64,000 bases of DNA, from the NCBI GenBank assembly GCA_965224415.1, contig CBDCZB010000005.1, forward strand, positions 124,001 through 188,000. The letters are read 5' to 3'. Of the stretch, positions 42,667 to 50,206 are shown in pieces; within the stretch, counting starts at the first letter, position 1; every line of letters starts with the position of its first letter. Under the pieces are notes generated by a model. That model worked only from the letters and a program-made list of their open reading frames with translations. It was not told the origin of the DNA and did no database searches. Source of the DNA: DAOUJI01 sp965224415 (GTDB lineage Bacteria; Chloroflexota; Dehalococcoidia; Lucifugimonadales; JAGWBF01). A program made the position numbers and the translations under genes.

Positions 42667-42762
42667 ATGAATACCTGGAAATTGGACGAAACGACGCTTA
42701 AACGGTTCGAAGACGACCTGTTCTGCCTTTGTACCTCGCCCCTAGCACAGGGGCCCCGGTAA
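42667..42762 (+). CDS. Possible 31-residue peptide containing copy B of the element
   Basis: ATG at 42667 opens a frame of 31 codons beginning MNTWKLDETTLKRFEDDLF and ending CLCTSPLAQGPR. It lies 39 bases before the PqqD-like gene. The segment RF-x-DDLF-x-LCT-x-P is shared with the short frame of copy A, and the DNA differences include synonymous ones (CTG/CTC, CTT/CTG, CGG/AGG), as expected if the peptide matters. A Cys-containing end after an acidic leader, next to a PqqD-like protein, is the layout of a ribosomally made, modified peptide precursor. The ribosome site is weak, and an RNA-only explanation is also open. Confidence 0.4.
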   Translation: MNTWKLDETTLKRFEDDLFCLCTSPLAQGPR

Positions 42763-42768
42763 GACCTT
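42702..42768 (+). repeat. Tandem hairpin/short-ORF element, copy B
   Basis: This second copy has the hairpin GCCCCT-agcac-AGGGGC, where copy A has GTCCCT/AGGGAC; one base pair has changed on both sides (T:A to C:G), as expected for a conserved stem. An outer TACC/GGTA pairing is also kept. No terminator follows; the next gene starts at 42802. Confidence 0.55.
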
Positions 42769-42801
42769 CTACACTAAACACAGAACAGGACCGTTAAGCA
42801 T

Positions 42802-43113
42802 ATGCACTCACGAGCCCATACAGCAGAGATGATCCGGGGACTAACCGGCAAATTGCTGCCCAGTTCCCCTGACTACCCGCACCAGCACGTTTTCAGTACG
42901 GAGTTGAGTCCCGCACCGGACGACCCCGGGGAGGCGCGCATCCTGGACCTGTGCGACGGAAGGCACGTTGACGACCTTAAAGAGGCCGTATTCCGCCAGT
43001 TGGCGTCCAGCGGTTCAGGAGCGGACATAGGGTTGTGGAAGACTGCCTTCGAAAAGGAGTTGAGCGCGACCCTGGGCAGTCTGGCGAGCAGAGGATACAT
43101 ACGGTTCGAATAA
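42802..43113 (+). CDS. PqqD-like (RiPP recognition element-like) protein
   Basis: The 103-residue protein has the PqqD-like pattern ARILDLCDGRHVDDLKEAVF near 45-64 and a last helix-strand reading FEKELSATLGSLASRGYIRFE. Such domains bind leader peptides for modifying enzymes, and they are also found fused to methyltransferases and radical SAM enzymes. Here the domain is alone, preceded by about 40 residues without clear match. Assignment is by pattern only. It converges on lepB with 21 bases between stops, and the nearest radical SAM gene is at 45320, beyond an insertion sequence. Confidence 0.55.
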   Translation: MHSRAHTAEMIRGLTGKLLPSSPDYPHQHVFSTELSPAPDDPGEARILDLCDGRHVDDLKEAVFRQLASSGSGADIGLWKTAFEKELSATLGSLASRGYIRFE

Positions 43114-43134
43114 CTTCCCGTCCCTGCCGCTCAC

Positions 43135-43734
43135 CTAGTTGCGCAGCTCGTCTATAAAGGGCAGTTCCGACAAGGGCCAGTAGATAAAGGCGACCTTGCC
43201 GACTATGTGTTCCAACTGGACGGGGCCCCAGTCCTTCGAGTCGTTGCTGCTGCCCCGGTTGTCGCCCAACACAAAGAACTCGCCGTCCCTCAGAGTGATT
43301 GACTGCGATTCCTGGTACTGCCGAAATTCGCTGCCCAAATCATATGACTCTTCAAGCTCGACTCCGTTGATGTAGACCGCCCCGGAACGTATCTCCACAG
43401 TCTCCCCGGGAAGACCGATAACCCGCTTCACGAAGTCTTTCGGGGGCCTGACAGGGGCGTGGAACACAATGACATCCCCCCTTTCAGGCGGCCCGGTGAG
43501 AGGAAGATGGCTCTTCTTTTCTTCGGCGTCCCAGAACGGGACCAGGTCCGAGAGCCGGCGCATGTCCACGCGGATGAAGGAGATCTTGTTCACCATCACG
43601 TACTCTCCCCCACTCAACTCGGGCCTCATGCTGGAGCCTTCCACCTTGAAGTTCTCAATCGAGCCTTGAATGAGGAAAAAGATGAGCAGCGCCAGTACGA
43701 CAGCCTCGAAGAGTTCACGGAAAACGTGGGTCAT
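43135..43734 (-). CDS. lepB: Signal peptidase I
   Basis: The 199-residue protein has a single N-terminal membrane helix (residues 8-22), then VEGSSMRPEL with catalytic Ser35, FVKRVIGLPGETVEI with the general-base Lys103, and the conserved FVLGDNRGSSNDSKDWGPV. It cleaves signal peptides of exported proteins; several lipid-anchored and exported proteins are encoded nearby, though lipoproteins need a different peptidase. A minus-strand TACAAT at 43777-43782 may be its -10. Confidence 0.95.
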   Translation of the reverse strand: MTHVFRELFEAVVLALLIFFLIQGSIENFKVEGSSMRPELSGGEYVMVNKISFIRVDMRRLSDLVPFWDAEEKKSHLPLTGPPERGDVIVFHAPVRPPKDFVKRVIGLPGETVEIRSGAVYINGVELEESYDLGSEFRQYQESQSITLRDGEFFVLGDNRGSSNDSKDWGPVQLEHIVGKVAFIYWPLSELPFIDELRN

Positions 43735-44082
43735 AGCAGTGTTGGTGGGTTATAGAACGGAACAAGTGTCAGGTCCATTGTAGCAAGAAAAGCGCTCCGA
43801 ATGGCTATCCTGGGGGGCGAGACTCCGGCAGTGTGCCACGGCGTAAAACGGCAGACGGGACCGCTAAACCCTTCTTGTTTCACCAATCATTCGGCGACTA
43901 TCGTGACCGTCCCATGTCCCCTAAAGACTGTCGCGACAGGGATCAATGGACCCGGGGTGGCATGAGCAGATTCCTTGACATTAGACTTGGGGCAGCCGTA
44001 GGATACCCCATCCTGCCAAGAATCCCACGGTCTTGGACAAGAATGCCAGTCCGTGGTCGACCTCCCAAAACCGGCGCTAGTA
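43735..44082. other. Intergenic region left of the IS630 element
   Basis: This 348-base gap holds the lepB -10 on the minus strand, a TGTCGCGACA palindrome near 43930 and a plus-strand promoter at 43975-44004. No open frame in it looks coding. Before the IS inserted, the gap continued directly into 45299 and the radical SAM gene. Confidence 0.55.
43975..44004 (+). promoter_or_regulatory. Probable former promoter of the radical SAM gene
   Basis: TTGACA (43975-43980, perfect) is followed after 18 bases by TAGGAT (43999-44004). With the IS element removed, it would lie about 100 bases before the radical SAM start at 45320. It now lies on the far side of the 1.2-kb element. Confidence 0.6.
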
Positions 44083-45298
44083 CTGAACCAAATCAGGATT
44101 GGCAGGGATAGAGGCGATGGAGTTTGCGTCTGGCGTCTTGGGCAGTGAACCGCCAGTTAATGGTAGCTCCTATCGCGTTCCGCTCTGACACGCAGGCGCT
44201 GACGGCTCTTTCCAGGCTGTCCTCATCTCCGTTGCGTCCGCGCAGGCAGGCCCGGGCCAGCACGCTGAACTCGATCTCCGCCATATTCAGCCAGCTTCCG
44301 TGCTTGGGAGTGTGGTGCAACTCCAGCCGCTTGGCGATGCGCCGGGCCTCGGCCGCCGGGAAAGTCTCGTAAAGCGAGGCCATCCGATGCGTGTTCAGAT
44401 TGTCGAGAACCAGCCGAATCACCGGGACATCGGGGTAGGCCTCATCCACCAGCCACCGCATCTGCTGAGCGAAGTCCTGCATGGTGCGTTGCCGGGTTAT
44501 CGCCACGTGGCGCCAGCCCCGGCGAGGCTCACAGGTGAGGAACAGGTTGCGCGTCCCTCCCCGCTGGTATTCGTAGTCCTCACGCCTCGGCCTCCCAGGC
44601 TTTGCCGGCAGCGGTTCCCTCACGTCGGCCAGCAACTGGGTGGAGGTCTCGTCAAAGCAGACCACCGGCCTCTGCGGATCGTAGGGCTCGGCGTAGAGAT
44701 CCAGCACGTCCTCCATGGCCGCCACGAACTCTCCACCTACCTTGGGGATGCACCATTGTTTCTTGAGCCACGGCTTGAGCGTGTTTTTTTTAGCCGCAGG
44801 CGGACCGTCTCGGGAGATAAAGACTCCACCAATCCCAACTCCACCACCTTGCCCGCCAGGGCCCGCATGGTCCAGTGGTCATGACCGTCGGGCACCGGGC
44901 TGCAGGCCAAGGCTATCAGGTGGGCCTCCACCCTTTCATCCACCTTTCTGGGCCGGTTGACCTGGTTATGGTGCCTCAGCACCTCGTCCAGTCCTTCCTC
45001 GGCATACCGCCGCTTGGTGCGGAACACGGTCCGCTCCGACACGTCCAGTGCGGTGGCCACCTGGGGGGCGGTCCAGCCCTCATCTATCTTGATCAGGATG
45101 CGGGCCCGGGTAATCGCCTGTGCGGAACTCCTCCCAGCCCTGATCATCTTCCTGAGCCGTCCCTTTTCCTGTGTTGCCAGCCGGACTCCGTACTTCTCCT
45201 GCACCATGACCACCTCACATCCCACAACCCTTCGTCTATCCCCAAGGTAGCATCCTGTCTGGGCTCACGTACTAACTGACAATGCCAGATTGGCCGAA
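44083..45298 (-). mobile_element. IS630-family insertion sequence, apparently complete
   Basis: The element is about 1216 bp. Imperfect terminal inverted repeats start CTGAACCAAATCAGGATTGG on the left (44083) and, read inward from the right end (45298), TTCGGCCAATCTGGCATTG. A TA pair flanks both ends (44081-44082 and 45299-45300), each next to CTAG, so the original target was CTAGTACTAG. TA duplication and the CTAG target fit IS630. It carries one transposase gene in two frames, on the minus strand. Confidence 0.85.
44093..45225 (-). CDS. IS630-family transposase, expressed by -1 frameshift
   Basis: The first frame (45225 down) gives a helix-turn-helix half with PQVATALDVSERTVFRTKRRY and ends soon after a run of eight A on the minus strand (T8 at 44786-44793). 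The second frame carries the DDE domain: VVCFDETSTQLL, IRLVLDNLNTHRMA and HGSWLNMAEIEFSVL. Slipping back one base on A8 joins KK to NTLKPWLKKQWCIPKVGGEF, which restores a continuous protein of about 377 residues. This is the known IS630 expression mode, so the element may be active and not broken. Confidence 0.85.
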
Positions 45299-45319
45299 TA
45301 CTAGTGTAGGCGGTGGAAG

Positions 45320-46342
45320 GTGGCAAACCTTACCCCGGTCCGAAGGAAGGCGGCGCAGGCCCACCGGGGTCTGCGCATCGCGCGCATGATGGCCAAGGCG
45401 CTGGTCTCTACCCGCCATCCCATATTGGTGCACTTGGTGGCAACTCGGCGCTGCAATCTGTCCTGCGCCTACTGCAACGAATACGACCAGGTCTCACAGC
45501 CCGTACCGCTGGACACTCTCGTCCAGCGCGTTGATCATCTCGCTTCCCTGGGGACTTCGATCATTACCCTCACCGGAGGCGAGCCGTTGCTTCATCCGGA
45601 CCTGGATGGGGTGGTCGCACGTATCCGCCAGCATGGCATTATTGCCACGGTAATAACCAACGGTTATCCCCTTACGAAACAGCGGATCGAGCGCTTAAAT
45701 TCGGCCGGGCTGGACTACCTTCAGATTTCCATCGACAACGTCAAACCCGACGAGGTTTCGATGAAGAGCCTCAAGGTCTTGGACCAAAAGCTGGTCCTAC
45801 TTTCCGAATACGCCGAGTTCGGCGTCAATGCCAACGCGGTAATTGGGACCGGGGTACCCGAGCCGGAAGGAGCCTTGACGGTAGCTAGCCGCGCACGGGA
45901 GCTGGGCTTCAATGCCTCTTTGGGCATTCTCCACGACGGCAAGGGTCGTATGAAGCCGCTCAGCGAGCGGGAGCGGCTAGTATACAACGAGATCAAGAAG
46001 ACGGGGGGCAGGGGCTTTACTCTGGTCGATTCGTTCCAAGAAAACCTCGCCAGGGGCAAGCCGAATCACTGGAAGTGTCGTGCAGGCTCCCGCTACTTCT
46101 ACGTCGATGAATTCGGTCTGGTGCACTGGTGCTCCCAACAGAAGGGCTATCCCGCCGTGTCCCTCGACAGCTACACCCATTCGGACATGCGGCGAGAATA
46201 TCTATCTGAGAAGGCATGCGCCCCTTACTGCACGCTTCAGTGTGTACACCGGTCGTCGATGATGGACGGCTGGCGCCATCCCCAGACCCCGCTGAAAGCT
46301 TCCCCCGCCCGGGGAAAGGCCAAAGAAGGCCCAGGGGCATAA
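45320..46342 (+). CDS. Radical SAM enzyme with C-terminal Cys-rich region
   Basis: The 340-residue protein has the cluster motif CNLSCAYCNEYD (Cys45, 49, 52), then LTGGEPLLHPD and LQISIDNVKPDEVSMKSLKV. Its C-terminal part carries WKCRAGSRYFYVDEFGLVHWCSQQ and CAPYCTLQCVH, enough Cys for an extra cluster (SPASM-like). This subfamily is recurrent, but its reaction is unknown to me. The start is GTG at 45320, where an upstream TAG at 45302 closes the frame; an ATG at 45386 is an alternative. The 3' tail after residue 325 looks low-complexity. The IS630 element lies 21 bases before it. Confidence 0.85.
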   Translation: MANLTPVRRKAAQAHRGLRIARMMAKALVSTRHPILVHLVATRRCNLSCAYCNEYDQVSQPVPLDTLVQRVDHLASLGTSIITLTGGEPLLHPDLDGVVARIRQHGIIATVITNGYPLTKQRIERLNSAGLDYLQISIDNVKPDEVSMKSLKVLDQKLVLLSEYAEFGVNANAVIGTGVPEPEGALTVASRARELGFNASLGILHDGKGRMKPLSERERLVYNEIKKTGGRGFTLVDSFQENLARGKPNHWKCRAGSRYFYVDEFGLVHWCSQQKGYPAVSLDSYTHSDMRREYLSEKACAPYCTLQCVHRSSMMDGWRHPQTPLKASPARGKAKEGPGA

Positions 46343-46405
46343 AAAGACGGCTGGACGCAGGGGCCCCATTCAACTTCGAGTGCTCTAGATAGGGGTTGTA
46401 GTCAG

Positions 46406-47128
46406 GTGCACCAGTCATTACGGATTAGGCTTGACAAAGCTCCCGTCGGACTGCACCGCCAGTCCGTTATAGACTTGGCCCACAGGATGCGGCGCAGCCC
46501 GACGGTATGGGTCCTAGCAGCCACGCTAGTCCCGGCCCTGATTTTCACTCCCATCACCAGGTTCCTATACCCCGAGTGGTGGCAACTGATGGGCTACTTC
46601 TGGTACTCCGTCCCATCCAGCAGCTTCGTCTATCTGCCCCATGAACCGGCGGTAATCTACGCAGGCGCTATTTACAATCTCGAAGTAGTCGCAGTAACGG
46701 GCGGGCTCGCCGCCGTCGTGGCTGCTATTACCGACTATTACGTAGTGAGAAGGGTATTCGAGTTTGAGCGGATCGCTCCGCTAAAGGAGACGACTCTCTA
46801 CAAGAGGGCCGTGCGCTGGTTCAATTGGGCGCCATGGCCTACCCTCGTCGCCGTCTCCTTCAGCCCAATCCCCTTCTATCCCTTACGGATTCTCGCCCCA
46901 AGCTCCGGCTACCCTCTGTGGAAGTACGTCTCAGGATATGTCGCAGGCCGTGTGCCTCGGTACTATCTTCTCGCGATGGGAGGGGCGTGGATGCCCGTGC
47001 CCAACGAATACATCTTGTTGATGCTGGTCGGTCTCATCGTCATTCCCCTGGGTTGGGCGTTCTGGATGCGGCGCAGGGTCAGGACGAACATCACAGAGGA
47101 GGCAGCGCCTCACGGAGGTTCGCCCTGA
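46406..47128 (+). CDS. VTT-domain (DedA/TVP38-like) membrane protein
   Basis: The 240-residue protein has about five hydrophobic helices. The region PHEPAVIYAGAIYN and then FEFERIAPLKETTLYKRAVRWF followed by PFYPLRILAPSSGYPLWKY matches VTT/SNARE-associated proteins, some of which are lipid scramblases. It follows the radical SAM gene by 63 bases on the same strand, so the two may be co-transcribed and act in one lipid-related process; that link is inference. The start may be later, at ATG 46487 (MRRSPTVWVLAATLV), since the first 27 residues are hydrophilic. Confidence 0.8.
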   Translation: MHQSLRIRLDKAPVGLHRQSVIDLAHRMRRSPTVWVLAATLVPALIFTPITRFLYPEWWQLMGYFWYSVPSSSFVYLPHEPAVIYAGAIYNLEVVAVTGGLAAVVAAITDYYVVRRVFEFERIAPLKETTLYKRAVRWFNWAPWPTLVAVSFSPIPFYPLRILAPSSGYPLWKYVSGYVAGRVPRYYLLAMGGAWMPVPNEYILLMLVGLIVIPLGWAFWMRRRVRTNITEEAAPHGGSP

Positions 47129-47227
47129 GCGATGCTCCAACGGCATCGACAGGCCGCATAGACGGGCATGGAGCGCGCCTTCGACACTCCCAGTCCGAAT
47201 GAAGAGGCAGGAAGGCAGCAGCAGCGC

Positions 47228-48307
47228 CTAGACGATTCTGTCGACGGGCATATTCACCCACGAGCTCATCTCGTGAGGCATGGTGACAGGGTCGGCACGG
47301 GTCACGTAGTTGGAAGTAAGCTGGTCGACGGAAGTGACTCCGAGAAGCCCCATCGCACTGATAATCTCGTCCTCGAGAATCTCCAGCACCCGCCGCACTC
47401 CGGCGCTGCCGTTGGCGGCGAGGCCCCAAGACTGGAGCTTTCCTATAGCCACAGCCTTGGCCCCCAAGGCGACGGCCTTCAAAACGTCGCTGCCCCTCTG
47501 GACCCCGCCATCGATTACAACGTCAGCCTTGCCGTCCACCGCTTCCATTACCTCCGGAAGCACGTCCATAGTGCCTTGGGCATGGTCCAACTGACGGCCG
47601 CCGTGATTCGACACCCACACCACGTCCACGCCGTGGTCTACGGCAATGCGCGCGTCTTCGGCGGTGGCGATGCCTTTAAGCATGAAGGGCATGTCCACAA
47701 TGTTCCTTATCTTGTCCACGGTGTCCCAGGTGACGGCGGCTGCCCAAGACCTGTCGACAGGCACCTCCGGCCTGCTCCGCTGCTCCCAGCGGGCGAGCAT
47801 CGGCCGTTCTCTGCGGCTGTAGGAAGCAGTGTCCACGGTGAGGCAGAAGGCTTTATACCCCGCCTGCTTTACACGGGCAATCATGTCTTCGATAAAGCTC
47901 CAGTCCCCGTATACGTATAGCTGAAATATCTTGTCGTTGTCCGCCGCCGCAGCGATTTCCTCCAGGCCGGGTCTGGTAACCGAGCTGACCACGTGGATGG
48001 TCCCGAACTCCGCCGCCCCTCTGGTTGACGCGGCGCCGCCCTCAGGGTCAAAGGTCTGCATCGAACCGATAGGGGCCAGCATCACGGGGATGCGCATCTT
48101 GTGCCCCAAGAAAGTAGTGGATGCGTCGATGGAGGATATGTCCACCAGCACCCTGGGCCTGAAGGCCCACCGGTCGAAAGCCAAGCGGTTGCGTCTGAGG
48201 GTGGTCTCCGACTCCGAGCCTCCCACCAGATAGCCCCAGGCTCCCCGTTCGAGATTGCGGTGTGCCTGCTGGATGATTTCCTCGGTGGTCACAAATTCAG
48301 GGATCAA
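47228..48307 (-). CDS. FMN-dependent alpha-hydroxy acid oxidase/dehydrogenase
   Basis: This 359-residue TIM-barrel flavoprotein is of the lactate/glycolate oxidase family: MLAPIGSMQTFDPEGGAAST, SSVTRPGLEEIA, the FMN/substrate motif WVSNHGGRQLDHAQGT with catalytic His, and DGGVQRGSDVLKAVALGAKAV. It oxidises an L-2-hydroxy acid. The exact substrate and electron acceptor are not determinable, since oxidases, dehydrogenases and monooxygenases share these motifs. It converges on the VTT gene with about 100 bases between. Confidence 0.92.
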   Translation of the reverse strand: MIPEFVTTEEIIQQAHRNLERGAWGYLVGGSESETTLRRNRLAFDRWAFRPRVLVDISSIDASTTFLGHKMRIPVMLAPIGSMQTFDPEGGAASTRGAAEFGTIHVVSSVTRPGLEEIAAAADNDKIFQLYVYGDWSFIEDMIARVKQAGYKAFCLTVDTASYSRRERPMLARWEQRSRPEVPVDRSWAAAVTWDTVDKIRNIVDMPFMLKGIATAEDARIAVDHGVDVVWVSNHGGRQLDHAQGTMDVLPEVMEAVDGKADVVIDGGVQRGSDVLKAVALGAKAVAIGKLQSWGLAANGSAGVRRVLEILEDEIISAMGLLGVTSVDQLTSNYVTRADPVTMPHEMSSWVNMPVDRIV

Positions 48308-48361
48308 TGCCTTCCTCCTTTAACGATGCGGTCTTGGATTTGGTAAGTCCGATTCCTAAAG

Positions 48362-48976
48362 TCAGGCGTTTCGCGGGCTGCCCCAACGTTCATCGAAAAC
48401 CACTTCGCTCAATGGCCTGCGGGTCGTAGGCCCATACCGGGAGCCCTCGGCGGGGTAGCCAATGGGCAGCAAAGCCGCCGTCTCAACGTCCTCGGGTATG
48501 CCCAGCAGCTCCTTGACTTCGTCCTCGTGCTGTTTGTGGTTCGTGGTCAGCAGGCTGGCCAACCCCAGGCCCCTGGCGGCCAGCAGGATGTTCTGCACCG
48601 CCGGATATATGGAGGCGCCCAGCCCAATGCCTACAGGAGCGCTGTAACGCTGGATGCAGCACAGAATGAACACCGGCGCCTCTTGGAGATGTTCCCGGAA
48701 ATGCTGTGCGCCGCGGTGGACTCTGCGCTGCTGTGGAGTCATCTCCCCGGTGGTCAGCGACCCCGGCCCCATACGATATATGTCCCCCAGCTTGTTCCGA
48801 GTCTCCTCGTCTTTGATGACGACGAACCTCCACATCTGCCTGGCCCCGCCCGTGGGAGCTTTGACCCCCGCCTCCAGAAGCCGGTTGATAAGCTCGTCGG
48901 GCACGGGGTCCGGCTTGATGTAGCGGATAGCCCTTTGGGTGTATATGGCCTCGAACAGCCCAATCTCATCCGTCAT
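48362..48976 (-). CDS. Nitroreductase-family FMN protein
   Basis: The 204-residue protein has RAIRYIKPDPVPDELINRLLEAGVKAPTGGARQMWRFVV at the N-terminus, the classical FMN/substrate site of the family, and VQNILLAARGLGLASLLTTNH in the middle. Family members reduce nitro compounds, quinones or flavins; the substrate is unknown. It is 54 bases upstream of the hydroxy-acid oxidase gene on the same strand and may be co-transcribed. Confidence 0.9.
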   Translation of the reverse strand: MTDEIGLFEAIYTQRAIRYIKPDPVPDELINRLLEAGVKAPTGGARQMWRFVVIKDEETRNKLGDIYRMGPGSLTTGEMTPQQRRVHRGAQHFREHLQEAPVFILCCIQRYSAPVGIGLGASIYPAVQNILLAARGLGLASLLTTNHKQHEDEVKELLGIPEDVETAALLPIGYPAEGSRYGPTTRRPLSEVVFDERWGSPRNA

Positions 48977-49094
48977 GGCTGGCTCCTCCCTCCAACGTCA
49001 ACGCCGCCCCATGATATTACCGCCTGCCGTCCCGTCCGTACAGTGATGGGCGGCAAGCCCATTCCCGGACGGGTCGCCGGATATGGTATGTTAT

Positions 49095-49129
49095 GCCCGT
49101 AGGGGCGACCGGCGGTCGCCCTTACGGGC
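49095..49129. repeat. GTAGGGGCGACCGG palindromic repeat, full copy
   Basis: GCCCGTA-GGGGCGACCGGCGGTCGCCC-TTACGGGC is an extended palindrome. The inner part is the same unit found at 20144-20190 and, diverged, at 23088-23111. It lies about 40 bases before the Lin0512-like gene. Confidence 0.85.
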
Positions 49130-49170
49130 GAGGGCGGACATACACGATATCACTTTGGCGGAGGCAACCG

Positions 49171-49515
49171 ATGGCATTGGTTAGATGCGTGACGGAAATG
49201 GGAATGGGCGTGGATGTGCGCGGGGGGGACTACACCAAGGCGGCGCAACGGGCCGTGTTCGACGCCATACACCACAGCAGCCTGGGGTTCCAGAGGCTCA
49301 TAGGAAAGACTGCTGATGACATGGAGACGGAAGTGGTCATCGGGGCGCCCAACCCGGAAGCCGTGGACACCAACGAGGTCCTGTCTGTACTGCCCCACGG
49401 CGGAGGGACCTGCAAAGCCGTCGTGGGAGGCCTAGAAGTCCCCAACGACGAGGGCACGGACAGCACCCTCATAGTCAACGCCATAGTGATTGTCAGATAC
49501 GACGACGGGGCTTAG
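49171..49515 (+). CDS. Lin0512 family protein
   Basis: The 114-residue protein begins MALVRCVTEMGMGVDVRGGDYTKAAQRAVFDAI, which fits the Lin0512 family, whose members start with a short strand and an EMGMGVDxHG-like motif. It probably forms a homo-oligomeric alpha/beta fold. Function is unknown. The ATG at 49171 was chosen over an upstream GTG at 49093, since the longer frame would translate the palindromic repeat. Confidence 0.85.
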   Translation: MALVRCVTEMGMGVDVRGGDYTKAAQRAVFDAIHHSSLGFQRLIGKTADDMETEVVIGAPNPEAVDTNEVLSVLPHGGGTCKAVVGGLEVPNDEGTDSTLIVNAIVIVRYDDGA

Positions 49516-49542
49516 CGGCTCCGTCCCCACTCGTTCCTCCCA

Positions 49543-49941
49543 TTACGTGGGAGGAACGATGACGTCGCAGACAGGGCCGACGGCGCGGCTGAGTCTCTGG
49601 TCAAGGGTCAGCAACGGGCAGTCCAAGGCCTCTGCGAGCGCCACGTACCAAGCGTGGTAACTGGTCAGGTTGCCACGCAGGTCCCATACCCGACGGGCAT
49701 AAGGGGCGTATGGAAACAATTCCAGGTCAAGCTGGAGCAACCTTTCGTGGGCGGTAGTGGCTGACAGTCGTGACAACCGCCCAGCCAATTCCATCCTTCG
49801 AAGTGCGTTGCCGGCCTCAGCAAAAATCATAGCGGGGCCACACAATGTACCTTCCGACATCCTTGACGCCGACCAAGTTCCTTCCGGTCCCGAGTCAACG
49901 AGGGCAGCAACCAAGACAGATGCGTCTATGACCGTCGTCAC
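49543..49941 (-). CDS. vapC: VapC-type toxin (PIN-domain ribonuclease)
   Basis: The 132-residue PIN protein shows the acidic residues of the family: Asp6 in VIDASVLVAALV, Glu near 43 in FAEAGNALRR and Asp near 113 in LTLDQRLSRA. PIN toxins cut tRNA or rRNA. The start is GTG at 49941, overlapping the antitoxin stop in GTGA, which ensures that antitoxin is translated first. No insertion or loss is seen. Confidence 0.9.
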   Translation of the reverse strand: MTTVIDASVLVAALVDSGPEGTWSASRMSEGTLCGPAMIFAEAGNALRRMELAGRLSRLSATTAHERLLQLDLELFPYAPYARRVWDLRGNLTSYHAWYVALAEALDCPLLTLDQRLSRAVGPVCDVIVPPT

Positions 49942-50174
49942 TTACGGTCGGCGTGGATGGCTTCCAGGATCACTGAGGGCGGGATGCGTGTTCCTGACGC
50001 TTCCTTATCTGCCCGGACTTGTTCGAGCCACTCGCTGACGGACGGCCGCGATGCGATGCGCTCCAACTCGCCACGGAGGAATTCCTGCATGGACTGGCGT
50101 TGCCGCGCGGCTCTGAGGGCAAGCGCGTCGCGCACTTCTTCTGGGACGCCCCGTATTGTTATCTGTACCGCCAT
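49938..50174 (-). CDS. vapB: VapB/FitA-type ribbon-helix-helix antitoxin
   Basis: The 78-residue protein begins MAVQITIRGVPEEVRDALALRAARQ and continues QSMQEFLRGELERIA, the FitA-like ribbon-helix-helix. The C-terminal tail would bind the PIN toxin that follows. The ATG at 50174 was preferred over one five codons upstream because it gives the usual short lead to the strand. Confidence 0.9.
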   Translation of the reverse strand: MAVQITIRGVPEEVRDALALRAARQRQSMQEFLRGELERIASRPSVSEWLEQVRADKEASGTRIPPSVILEAIHADRK

Positions 50175-50206
50175 GACAGCATTATGCAAGCATCATATAT
50201 AAAAGA

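Noticed and set aside
42700..42720. T-loop-like GGTTCGAA, suggesting a tRNA
   Set aside because: The flanking bases do not make a T stem, and no acceptor or anticodon arms are seen. The same holds for AGTTCGATTCC near 40549.
43833..44111. Plus-strand 92-codon frame crossing the left IS end
   Set aside because: Basic, low-complexity product; it crosses an insertion boundary and covers a promoter-like sequence.
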